DNA of 46,827 nucleotides, taken from positions 1 through 46,827 of the forward strand of contig NZ_AVCC01000019.1 of the NCBI RefSeq assembly GCF_000622895.1. Direction: 5' to 3'. Both the position numbers and the translations under genes were made by a program. Positions 36,220-43,705 of the stretch are shown piece after piece. Position 1 is the first letter of the stretch. Each line of letters opens with the position of its first letter. Source of the stretch: Herminiimonas sp. CN. GTDB taxonomy: Bacteria > Pseudomonadota > Gammaproteobacteria > Burkholderiales > Burkholderiaceae_D. The notes under the pieces were generated by a model that made no database searches, was not told the DNA's origin, and saw only the letters and a list, made by a program, of their open reading frames with translations.

Positions 36220-36236
36220 ATTTGGAGAGAATACTT

Positions 36237-37406
36237 ATGTCATCAATACACATTGCTTCCCGCCTGCAGCATATTGCGCCATTTCATGTAATGGAAATCA
36301 CCAAAATGGCTGCTGCGCTGGAACGGGAGGGGCGTCACATCATCCACATGGGCATTGGCGAGCCGGACTTTACCGCGCCGCCGGCGGTGATCGAAGCTGC
36401 TGCCCTGGCCATGCAGAAAGGCCGGATGCAGTACACCGCAGCCACTGGCCTGCCGCAATTGCGGACTGCGATTGCGGAGCATTACCGTCAGGTGTACGGG
36501 CTGGAAGTGGCGCCGCAGCGGATTATCGTCACTGCCGGCGCCTCGGCCGCGCTGCTGCTGGCCTGCGCGGCGCTGGTCGAACAGGGTGTGCAAGTCCTGA
36601 TGCCGGACCCGTCCTATCCGTGCAATCGCCATTTTGTCGCCGCTTTCGACGGTTGTCCGGTAATGATTCCAAGCGGCCCGGCCGAGCGCTTCCAGCTGTC
36701 GGATGCGATGGTGCAGGCGCACTGGAGCGACGCGACTCGCGGCGTGCTGCTGGCGTCGCCATCGAATCCGACCGGCACCTCGATAGCACCGGATGAATTG
36801 CAAAAGATTGTCAGCACCGTGCGCAGCAAGGGCGGGTTTACCATCGTCGACGAGATTTACCAGGGCTTGAGCTATGATGCGGCGCCGTTTTCGGCCTTGT
36901 CGCTGGGCGACGATGTGATCGTCATTAATAGTTTTTCCAAGTATTTCAACATGACAGGCTGGCGTCTGGGCTGGCTGGTGGTGCCGGAGGCGCTGGTGTC
37001 GCCGATCGAGAAGCTGGCGCAAAACCTGTTCATTTGCCCATCCACCATCGCGCAACATGCGGCGCTGGCCTGCTTTGCGCCGGAATCGATGGCGATCTAC
37101 GAGCAGCGCAAGGCCGAGTTCAAGCGCCGCCGCGACTACATCGTGCCGGCCTTGCAGAAACTGGGCTTTACGGTGCCGGTGCTGCCGGACGGGGCGTTTT
37201 ACGTGTATGCGGATTGTTCGGCGCTGACCGACGACGCCGATCAGCTGACGATAGACATGCTAAATCAGGCCGGCGTAGTGCTGGTGCCGGGGCTGGATTT
37301 CGGCACCCATACCGCACGCCACTATATTCGCCTGTCGTACGCTACATCGATGGAAAATTTGCAGGAAGCGGTGCGCCGCCTGACTATATTCCTGGCGGAT
37401 AAGTGA
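36237..37406 (+). CDS. Pyridoxal phosphate-dependent aminotransferase (class I/II)
   Basis: 389 residues from ATG 36237 with TTGGAGAG upstream. Fold-type I aminotransferase: HMGIGEPDF near the N-terminus, SPSNPTGT (174-181), VDEIYQGLSYD, the PLP lysine Lys235 in SFSKYFNMTGWRLGW, and a C-terminal ARHYIRLSYA with the carboxylate-binding Arg. Closest by feel to the AspC/AlaA-like group, so alanine or aromatic amino donors are plausible, but the substrate is not settled by sequence. Convergent with the lytic transglycosylase gene, sharing a terminator. Confidence 0.92.
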   Translation: MSSIHIASRLQHIAPFHVMEITKMAAALEREGRHIIHMGIGEPDFTAPPAVIEAAALAMQKGRMQYTAATGLPQLRTAIAEHYRQVYGLEVAPQRIIVTAGASAALLLACAALVEQGVQVLMPDPSYPCNRHFVAAFDGCPVMIPSGPAERFQLSDAMVQAHWSDATRGVLLASPSNPTGTSIAPDELQKIVSTVRSKGGFTIVDEIYQGLSYDAAPFSALSLGDDVIVINSFSKYFNMTGWRLGWLVVPEALVSPIEKLAQNLFICPSTIAQHAALACFAPESMAIYEQRKAEFKRRRDYIVPALQKLGFTVPVLPDGAFYVYADCSALTDDADQLTIDMLNQAGVVLVPGLDFGTHTARHYIRLSYATSMENLQEAVRRLTIFLADK

Positions 37407-37517
37407 TGCATATACCGCGCATTGTATTTTTTAGTGGCATTAAAGCATGCTGAAAAATGCTTGGTTATTTCGGATGCCCTGTTTTTTTAAGCTGCGGGAG
37501 ATCCTGGTTGAAATAAG

Positions 37518-37542
37518 AAAAGAGCCGTAAAGGCTCTTTTTC
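37518..37542. terminator. Bidirectional terminator between aminotransferase and transglycosylase genes
   Basis: AAAAGAGCC, GTAAA loop, GGCTCTTTTTC. The A-run on one side and T-run on the other let it serve both convergent genes. Confidence 0.88.
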
Positions 37543-37556
37543 TATTGTCTTGTGTT

Positions 37557-38543
37557 CTACAAGACGGCAACCTGGTCGGCAAGGCCTTTCTGATCGTTTT
37601 TATGCTTGGGCAAGCCATCGATTGCAGTTGGCGGCAGTTCGGCAGACTCATTGTTTTTGACGGTTTTCGGCAGCGGTGGCGTGCTTGTTTTGGCCGTTAC
37701 ATACGCGGGCACTTTCTTGCCCATCGCAACTTGCTGTAGATAGTGGTATTCGGACAGAACTTTATTGCCGTAACCAAAATCGGAGTCGAACGCGGAAGCG
37801 CCGACATATTTTTTCAGGCCAGCTTCAATCGAACCGCCCTGAACCACATATTCCTTCAGAATGCGCGAGCCTACATTGATATTGGCAACCGGATTCAGGG
37901 CCGCTGCGACACCGCCATGTTTCTGGAATTTGTCCTTGTGGACATTCGACATTACCTGCATCAGGCCTTGCGCGCCAACCGGGCTTTCAGACAGCGGATT
38001 GAAACGGGATTCGATCGCAATCACGGAAAGTATCAGCAAAGGATCGAGCTTGAGTTCCCTGGCCACCTGATAAGAGGTCGATACCAGCATGTGGATGGCG
38101 TCCCCAGCCACCCGATAACGTTTGGCGAGCCAGTAGCTAACCCATTTTTGCTGCGTGGAAGTAGCTGTACTGGCTTGCTGTGGCCGGCCGGCCCTGGCCG
38201 TTTTTTGCTGGAGAGCCGGGATTTTCGGTGTGGCAATCGCTGCGATGGTGGGTGTAACGGCAGGATTTGCCGTGCTTGGCGCTTGGGGCGCTACCACTGT
38301 GGTGGTGTCGGTTTCGTATTCTTCGGCGAATGGGGATAGCTCCGTAAACCGGTCGGCGATTTCTGGCTTGACGAAGATCAGGCCGAGCAAGCCAATTGCC
38401 AGTACGCCCAGGATCAATACTGCGTGGCGTGCAACAGCGGCATAATTTTTAGTCGTGCCGCGGGCGAAGCCTGCCCATGCGGCAGACTGGACTGCGGTTT
38501 TTTGGGCGTAACCGTACATTGCCCTGGTAATCTGAGTAAACAT
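37557..38543 (-). CDS. Membrane-anchored lytic transglycosylase (SLT domain)
   Basis: 328 residues from ATG 38543, chosen because a perfect AGGAGG lies 4 bp upstream; the frame continues above it without support. Single membrane anchor at about 41-58 (HAVLILGVLAIGLLGLIFV), a Pro/Ala/Thr-rich linker (80-130), then a soluble-lytic-transglycosylase-like domain (about 160-290) with catalytic Glu178 in IAIESRFNPLSES and GAQGLMQV. It would cleave peptidoglycan glycan strands in the periplasm. A basic, Pro-rich tail follows. No LysM domain was seen. Confidence 0.9.
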   Translation of the reverse strand: MFTQITRAMYGYAQKTAVQSAAWAGFARGTTKNYAAVARHAVLILGVLAIGLLGLIFVKPEIADRFTELSPFAEEYETDTTTVVAPQAPSTANPAVTPTIAAIATPKIPALQQKTARAGRPQQASTATSTQQKWVSYWLAKRYRVAGDAIHMLVSTSYQVARELKLDPLLILSVIAIESRFNPLSESPVGAQGLMQVMSNVHKDKFQKHGGVAAALNPVANINVGSRILKEYVVQGGSIEAGLKKYVGASAFDSDFGYGNKVLSEYHYLQQVAMGKKVPAYVTAKTSTPPLPKTVKNNESAELPPTAIDGLPKHKNDQKGLADQVAVL

Positions 38544-39036
38544 GGAACCTCCTGAATCGTCACGGCATGCACAGGCACTCATTGACAGCGCGTCAACAGC
38601 TACATCGCGAGAGGCTTTTGTGTTTGCCGTGAATCAGAAACATCGTATGCCGCCGCATGATGCGCGCGGCATACGCCGGAGTTGCTTGCTGCAGCTGAGT
38701 GCCCTATGTGTCGGCAGGCAGTGGCAAACAACTTTTATCGGGGGTAAGGCAGACGCCTTTTGAAAACACTCCTTAAAATGTCATGTGGAGCCCCGAACTC
38801 CGTGAAATGAAAAAAGTTTTCCTTTGGCAGCTTTTTTGTGCTAGTAAAGAATTTTTTCTCATCAAGTTGGCGCATTGTAGAAGCGTGAATATATCAAGTC
38901 AATACTATAGAATTTAGTTTTTATTACTTTTATATATCATAATTATGTTGCTTTGCAGCACAATTCAATTAAATCAACTACTTGGCAGCACTTTCTCAGA
39001 CAATGAGACCTACTTTTAGAAAACACTAGTTAAAAA
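38544..39036. other. AT-rich intergenic region between the divergent transglycosylase and ubiD genes
   Basis: About 490 bp with no convincing gene. The part nearest ubiD (38800-39036) is strongly AT-rich. A possible promoter toward ubiD is TTGGCG (38867-38872), 17 bp, TATATC (38890-38895). Short related words (TTGGCAGC, TTGCAGCAC, TTGGCAGCAC) recur at about 38824, 38953 and 38983; their meaning is unknown. Confidence 0.5.
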
Positions 39037-39052
39037 ATGAAATTATTTTGAT

Positions 39053-40522
39053 TTGCGCGATTTTATTTCCCAGTTGCAACTACTTAACGAGTTAAAGCGC
39101 ATTTCCACGCCGATTTCTCCGCATTTGGAGATGACTGAGGTGTGCGACCGCACTTTGCGTGCCGGTGGTCCGGCGTTATTGTTCGAGCGCCCGGTCGGTC
39201 ACAGCATGCCGGTGCTGGGGAATCTGTTCGGCACTCCGCGTCGCGTGGCGCTGGGCATGGGAGCCGAAGATGTCAGTCAGCTGCGGAAGATTGGCCATGT
39301 GCTGGCGAGCCTGAAGGAGCCGGAGCCGCCCAAGGGCCTCAAGGATATTCTGGGCCTGGGATCGCTGGTCAAGGCGGTCTGGGACATGGCGCCGAAGGAG
39401 TTGCGCGGCGCGCCTTGCCACGACGTCGTGTGGGAAGGCAATGATGTCGATCTGGCCCGGTTGCCGATTCAGTATTGTTGGCCGGGCGATGCTGCGCCAT
39501 TGATCACCTGGGGCCTGGTGATCACCAAGGGGCCGCACAAGAAGCGTCAGAATCTCGGTATTTATCGCCAGCAGGTGATCGGCCGCAACAAGGTGATCAT
39601 GCGCTGGCTCGCGCATCGCGGTGGTGCGCTGGACTTTCGCGAGCATGCGATTGCCAGCAAGGGGCAGCCGTATCCGATTGCGGTAGCGCTCGGTACCGAC
39701 CCGGCCACCATACTGGGCGCAGTGACGCCGGTGCCGGATAGTTTGTCCGAATATCAGTTTGCCGGCTTGCTGCGCGGCAGCCGTACTCAACTGGTGAAAG
39801 CGATCGGCAGCGAATTACGGGTGCCGGCTTCGGCTGAGATCGTGCTGGAAGGACACATCTATCCGGATGAATCCCACCCATCCGGCTACGAGCATGCATT
39901 GGAAGGGCCGTTCGGCGACCATACCGGCTATTACAACGAACAGGATTCGTTTCCGGTATTTACCATCGATCGCATCACGATGCGGCGCGATCCGATTTAT
40001 CACTCGACTTATACCGGCAAGCCGCCGGACGAGCCGGCGGTGCTGGGGGTGGCGCTGAATGAAGTCTTTATTCCGTTGCTGCAAAAGCAGTTTCCCGAAA
40101 TCACCGATTTTTATCTGCCGCCCGAAGGATGCAGTTACCGGATGGCGGTAGTGCAAATCAAGAAGGCGTATGCCGGCCATGCCAAGCGTGTGATGTTCGG
40201 GGTCTGGAGCTTCCTGCGCCAGTTCATGTATACCAAATTCATCGTGGTGGTGGACGAGGATGTGAATATCCGCGACTGGAAGGAAGTGATCTGGGCCATT
40301 ACGACCCGGGTCGATCCGCTGCGCGACACCACGCTGGTCGATAACACGCCGATCGATTACCTAGATTTCGCGTCGCCGGTCAGCGGACTGGGCAGCAAGA
40401 TGGGCATCGACGCCACCAACAAGTGGGCGGGCGAAACCAGCCGCGAATGGGGTACCACGATCCGGATGGCGCCGGAAGTCAAGGCGCGCGTCGATGCCAT
40501 CTGGCAAGAGCTGGGAATCTGA
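39053..40522 (+). CDS. ubiD: UbiD family 4-hydroxy-3-polyprenylbenzoate decarboxylase, start displaced
   Basis: 489 residues read from TTG 39053. Prenyl-FMN-dependent decarboxylase of ubiquinone synthesis. Visible: [20 protein letters not shown], the cofactor/metal region [19 protein letters not shown], the conserved [13 protein letters not shown], and the C-terminal DLRDTT-like [19 protein letters not shown]. The family normally starts MKYxDLRDF. Here ATG AAA at 39037-39042 is followed by one extra T (39043/39044), putting that ATG out of frame (stop at 39049-39051). Without it the sequence reads MKYFDLRDF. So translation must use TTG 39053, which has no ribosome-binding site, or the copy is impaired, or the extra base is a sequencing error. 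Confidence 0.9.
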   Translation: MRDFISQLQLLNELKRISTPISPHLEMTEVCDRTLRAGGPALLFERPVGHSMPVLGNLFGTPRRVALGMGAEDVSQLRKIGHVLASLKEPEPPKGLKDILGLGSLVKAVWDMAPKELRGAPCHDVVWEGNDVDLARLPIQYCWPGDAAPLITWGLVITKGPHKKRQNLGIYRQQVIGRNKVIMRWLAHRGGALDFREHAIASKGQPYPIAVALGTDPATILGAVTPVPDSLSEYQFAGLLRGSRTQLVKAIGSELRVPASAEIVLEGHIYPDESHPSGYEHALEGPFGDHTGYYNEQDSFPVFTIDRITMRRDPIYHSTYTGKPPDEPAVLGVALNEVFIPLLQKQFPEITDFYLPPEGCSYRMAVVQIKKAYAGHAKRVMFGVWSFLRQFMYTKFIVVVDEDVNIRDWKEVIWAITTRVDPLRDTTLVDNTPIDYLDFASPVSGLGSKMGIDATNKWAGETSREWGTTIRMAPEVKARVDAIWQELGI

Positions 40523-40574
40523 AGTAAATCCGTTTGATCTGAAAACGCGATGCTGCAGGGGGAAATAAGTCGGG

Positions 40575-40580
40575 TATAAT
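40575..40580 (+). promoter_or_regulatory. -10 element of the SRP RNA gene
   Basis: TATAAT eight bp before the first base of the SRP RNA stem, fitting a start at about 40588. No consensus -35 is visible at the normal distance. Confidence 0.6.
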
Positions 40581-40587
40581 TCGCCTC

Positions 40588-40683
40588 GGCGGGCCCCTGC
40601 GCATTGTGGCATGGCTAACCTGGTCAGGTCGGGAACGAAGCAGCCACGGTCATTACCTGCAAGTGCCGCAGATCAGGCTCGCC
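40588..40683 (+). ncRNA. ffs: Signal recognition particle 4.5S RNA
   Basis: About 96 nt. The apical Ffh-binding region is unmistakable: ATGGCTAACCTGGTCAGGTC, then GGGAACGAAGCAGCCAC (tetraloop GGAA and the conserved asymmetric and symmetric loops). The ends pair: GGCGGGCC and CTGCG at the 5' side with CGCAG, GGC and CGCC at the 3' side. A T-run (TTCGTTTTT) follows directly as terminator. The RNA scaffolds Ffh for cotranslational targeting of membrane proteins. End positions are accurate to a few bases. Confidence 0.93.
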
Positions 40684-40704
40684 TTCGTTTTTCCCCGGAT
40701 TTAC

Positions 40705-40728
40705 CCTTCCAGCCTTCCAGCCTTCCAG
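40705..40728. repeat. Three tandem copies of CCTTCCAG
   Basis: Perfect 8-bp unit repeated three times between the ffs terminator and the stop of aidB. A potential slippage site, outside both genes. Confidence 0.85.
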
Positions 40729-40741
40729 TATTTTTCCTTTT

Positions 40742-42382
40742 TTACATCGGCCAGGCGCGTTTCAGGATTGCTGCTTGCGCTCCGGCAGTAGCCAGCGTGC
40801 CGTAGATCCGGCCGGATGCGGCATCGACGCAAGAGGCGATGAAGGCTTCGGCGGCCGGCGCCGGTGCATGGCGCAGCATCAGCGCGCCTTGGGCGACCAG
40901 CACCAGACTTTGGGCCAGGCGACGCGCCTGCGCTTCGCGCTGTTCCGGTACCTGCCTCAAGTCGCGACGCAAGGTTTTCAGCATCCGCAACAACCCGGGA
41001 TGCGCCGCAGCGGTGTCCTGCAAGTCTTCCAGCAGCAGATCGAATCCTTCCGTTTCGCGTTCGATGGCGCGCAAGACGTCCAGACACATCACATTGCCGG
41101 AACCTTCCCAGATCGAATTGACCGGCGCTTCGCGGTACATGCGCGCCATCGGCCCGCTCTCCACATAACCGTTACCGCCCCAAATCTCCATGCATTCGCC
41201 GGTGAATTCCAGTGCGCGCTTGCAAATCCAGAACTTGGCGGCCGGCGTCATGATGCGCTGCCATGCGCGCTGCAACGGGTTTTTCGGTTGTTCACAGGCA
41301 CTGGCCAATTGCAGCATCAGCAAGGTTGCTGCCTCGCTTTCCAGCGCCAGGTCGGCCAATACATTGCACATCAGCGGCTGTGCCGCCAACGGGCGGCCGA
41401 ATGCGCTGCGATGGCGGGCATGGTGTACCGCCTGCACCAAAGCCTGGCGCATCAGTGCGGCGCTGCCGATCACGCAATCGAGCCGGGTGATATTGGTCAT
41501 TTCTATAATGGTTTGAATGCCGCGCCCCTCTTCCCCGATCATGATGCCGTAGGCATCCTGGAACTCGACTTCGGCGCTGGCATTGGAGCGGTTGCCCAGC
41601 TTGTCTTTCAGGCGCTGGATCAACACGGAATTTTTGCTGCCGTCCGGTTGCCAGCGCGGCACGAAAAAACAGGACAGGCCCGGCTCCGTGCGCGCCAGCA
41701 CCAGATGGGCATCGCACATCGGCGCCGAGAAAAACCACTTGTGCCCGGTCAGCGCGTAATCGGCCCCGCGTCCGATGCCCGACAGCGGGCGCGCCAGCGT
41801 GCTGTTGCTGCGCACATCGGAGCCGCCTTGCTTTTCGGTCATACCCATGCCGATCAGGATCGCCTGCTTGTGCGCCAGCGGCAGATCGCGCCCATCATGC
41901 TGGCTGGAAAACAGTTTGGCTTTTAATGTGGCAAAGAGTGCAGTTTCGTTTTGCAGCACCGGAATCGAGGCAAAGGTCATGGTGGTCGGGCACAGGGAGC
42001 CGGATTCCACCTGCGCTTGCAGGAAATAGCCGGCGGCGCGCGCTACCTGTGCACCCGGCCGGGCATCCATCCATGGCAGCGCATGCAGGTTCTCCTTGCG
42101 CAGCAGGGTCAGCAGCGCATGCCAACTCGGATGAAATTCAACCACGTCGATGCGGTTGCCGTTGCGGTCATGGGTGTGCAGTTCGGGCGGGTGGCGGTTG
42201 GCCAGTTCGCCCAGCTCGAGTACTGCGCCGCTGCCCAGTTCAATGCCGAACTGGATCAGTGCATGGGCGTGCCAGGCTGCCGCGTGCTGCACGCCTTCAG
42301 CCAGCGCAAGATCGGTTGCAAACAGGTTGTATTCTTGCAGCTGCGGCACTTGATTGGTGACTTGGTGAGTTTGCCATTGCAT
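40742..42382 (-). CDS. aidB: Acyl-CoA dehydrogenase family protein AidB
   Basis: 546 residues from ATG 42382, aligning with the E. coli AidB start (M-x-W-Q-T-H); a longer TTG start at 42412 is possible. Clear AidB signatures: LANRHPPELHTHD, VEAGSLCPTTMTFA, IGMGMTEKQGGSDVRSN, RLKDKLGNRSNASAEVEFQD and PVNSIWEGSGNVMCLDVLR. AidB is a flavoprotein of the acyl-CoA dehydrogenase fold, induced in the adaptive response to alkylation, that binds DNA and is thought to protect it. The C-terminal domain of about 100 residues that contributes to DNA binding is present. No Ada gene or Ada box was found here. It is divergent from an RND efflux operon. Confidence 0.95.
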   Translation of the reverse strand: MQWQTHQVTNQVPQLQEYNLFATDLALAEGVQHAAAWHAHALIQFGIELGSGAVLELGELANRHPPELHTHDRNGNRIDVVEFHPSWHALLTLLRKENLHALPWMDARPGAQVARAAGYFLQAQVESGSLCPTTMTFASIPVLQNETALFATLKAKLFSSQHDGRDLPLAHKQAILIGMGMTEKQGGSDVRSNSTLARPLSGIGRGADYALTGHKWFFSAPMCDAHLVLARTEPGLSCFFVPRWQPDGSKNSVLIQRLKDKLGNRSNASAEVEFQDAYGIMIGEEGRGIQTIIEMTNITRLDCVIGSAALMRQALVQAVHHARHRSAFGRPLAAQPLMCNVLADLALESEAATLLMLQLASACEQPKNPLQRAWQRIMTPAAKFWICKRALEFTGECMEIWGGNGYVESGPMARMYREAPVNSIWEGSGNVMCLDVLRAIERETEGFDLLLEDLQDTAAAHPGLLRMLKTLRRDLRQVPEQREAQARRLAQSLVLVAQGALMLRHAPAPAAEAFIASCVDAASGRIYGTLATAGAQAAILKRAWPM

Positions 42383-42476
42383 GATCCGGGCCTGTGTCCA
42401 TTGTGCGCTCAATCCAGAATAGGACTTTCAGGCAGGATTTGCCAAGGTTTCAGTACATTGCGATACATACCTCCGG

Positions 42477-42506
42477 TTGACCTGCATTGCCTTAGGTAAG
42501 TACTAT
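42477..42506 (+). promoter_or_regulatory. Putative promoter of the RND efflux operon with dyad in the spacer
   Basis: TTGACC (42477-42482), 18-bp spacer, TACTAT (42501-42506), upstream of the membrane fusion protein gene. The spacer holds an imperfect dyad TTGCCT-T-AGGTAA. A long spacer carrying a dyad is reminiscent of MerR-type or repressor-controlled promoters; this is tentative. Confidence 0.4.
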
Positions 42507-42544
42507 CGACAGCTGCCTTATAGAAATCACTTTGATTATTTCCT

Positions 42545-43705
42545 ATGCATTTGAATCTCAAGTATGTGTTGATTGCTGCCGGTGTTGTTGCTCTCGGCGC
42601 GGGTGCCGCCTATTACGTCATGCATTTCGACCGGAAAGCAGTCGCGTCCAAGGCGCGCGATACATCCCAGAGCGTGAAGACGGTGCTGTCCGAGCGGAAA
42701 TCGATGCCGATTACGATTGCCGTCAATGGCAATGTAGTTGCCATCAATACGGTCGATGTGCGACCGCAGATTCAGAACGTGGTGCGCGCCATTCACGTGG
42801 TCGAAGGACAGCAAGTGCGTGCCGGCCAGCTATTGTTCACGTTGGATGAGCGCGGCGATGCCTCCGCTGTTGCCAAGGCGCAGGCGCAACTGGCCAAGGA
42901 CCGTGCCGATCTGGAAGATGCGGAAAGCGCGCTGAAACGCAACCAGGATTTACTGGCAAAAAATTTCGTCTCGCAGGCGGTGGTCGACACCGCGCGCAGC
43001 CGGGTCGAGGCCGCGCGCAGCGTGATCCGCGCCGACCAGGCCGGCATTGAGGCCAGCGATGTCGCACTTGGCTATAACCGGATTGCCGCCAGCATCAGCG
43101 GCCGGATCGGCGCCATTGCCGTGCATGTCGGCAGTCTGGCGCAACCGGGCGGGGTGCCGATGCTGACCATTTCGCAGCTCGATCCGATTGCGGTCGGCTT
43201 TGCGGTGCCGGAGCGCGAACTGGCCAACATCGTCACAACGTATTCGAAGCTGGATGCGCCGGTGTCAGTGCAATTGCCGAACGGGCAGGCGATCGAAGGC
43301 AAGTTGTCGTTCGTCGACAATGCCGCGGATGCCGCCACCGGCACGATACGGATGAAGGCGCAGTTCGCCAATCCGCAAAAACTGCTATGGCCGGGCGCCT
43401 TCGTCAATGTCCGGCTGATTTCGCGCACCTTGCCGGCGGCGGTGGTGGTGCCGGCGCAGGCCATCATCACCGGGCCGTCCGAGCAGTTCGTGTACCTGGT
43501 GCGGCCGGACAGCACCGTGCAATCGCGCAAGGTCGACATCGTGACGATCGAGAACGGGTTGGCTGCAGTGTCCGGGCTGGAGCCCGGCCAGCGCGTGGTG
43601 CTGGAAGGCGCGCAAAACCTGCGCCCCGGCGCCAAAGTCAAGGAAATCGGGCAAGCTCTCCCGGCTACGGAGAATGCCCGGCCACAACAGAAAAATCCAT
43701 CGTGA
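42545..43705 (+). CDS. RND efflux periplasmic adaptor (membrane fusion protein)
   Basis: 386 residues. A single N-terminal membrane anchor or uncleaved signal (about 5-25: LKYVLIAAGVVALGAGAAYY), then the HlyD-type arrangement: first lipoyl half VDVRPQIQNVVRAIHVVEGQ, a coiled-coil hairpin (about 100-170) with FVSQAVVDTARSRVEAARS, second lipoyl half YNRIAASISGRIGAI, and beta-barrel and membrane-proximal domains. Links the inner-membrane pump to an outer-membrane channel. It overlaps the pump start by 4 bp. Resembles the MdtA/AcrA group; substrate unknown. Confidence 0.92.
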   Translation: MHLNLKYVLIAAGVVALGAGAAYYVMHFDRKAVASKARDTSQSVKTVLSERKSMPITIAVNGNVVAINTVDVRPQIQNVVRAIHVVEGQQVRAGQLLFTLDERGDASAVAKAQAQLAKDRADLEDAESALKRNQDLLAKNFVSQAVVDTARSRVEAARSVIRADQAGIEASDVALGYNRIAASISGRIGAIAVHVGSLAQPGGVPMLTISQLDPIAVGFAVPERELANIVTTYSKLDAPVSVQLPNGQAIEGKLSFVDNAADAATGTIRMKAQFANPQKLLWPGAFVNVRLISRTLPAAVVVPAQAIITGPSEQFVYLVRPDSTVQSRKVDIVTIENGLAAVSGLEPGQRVVLEGAQNLRPGAKVKEIGQALPATENARPQQKNPS

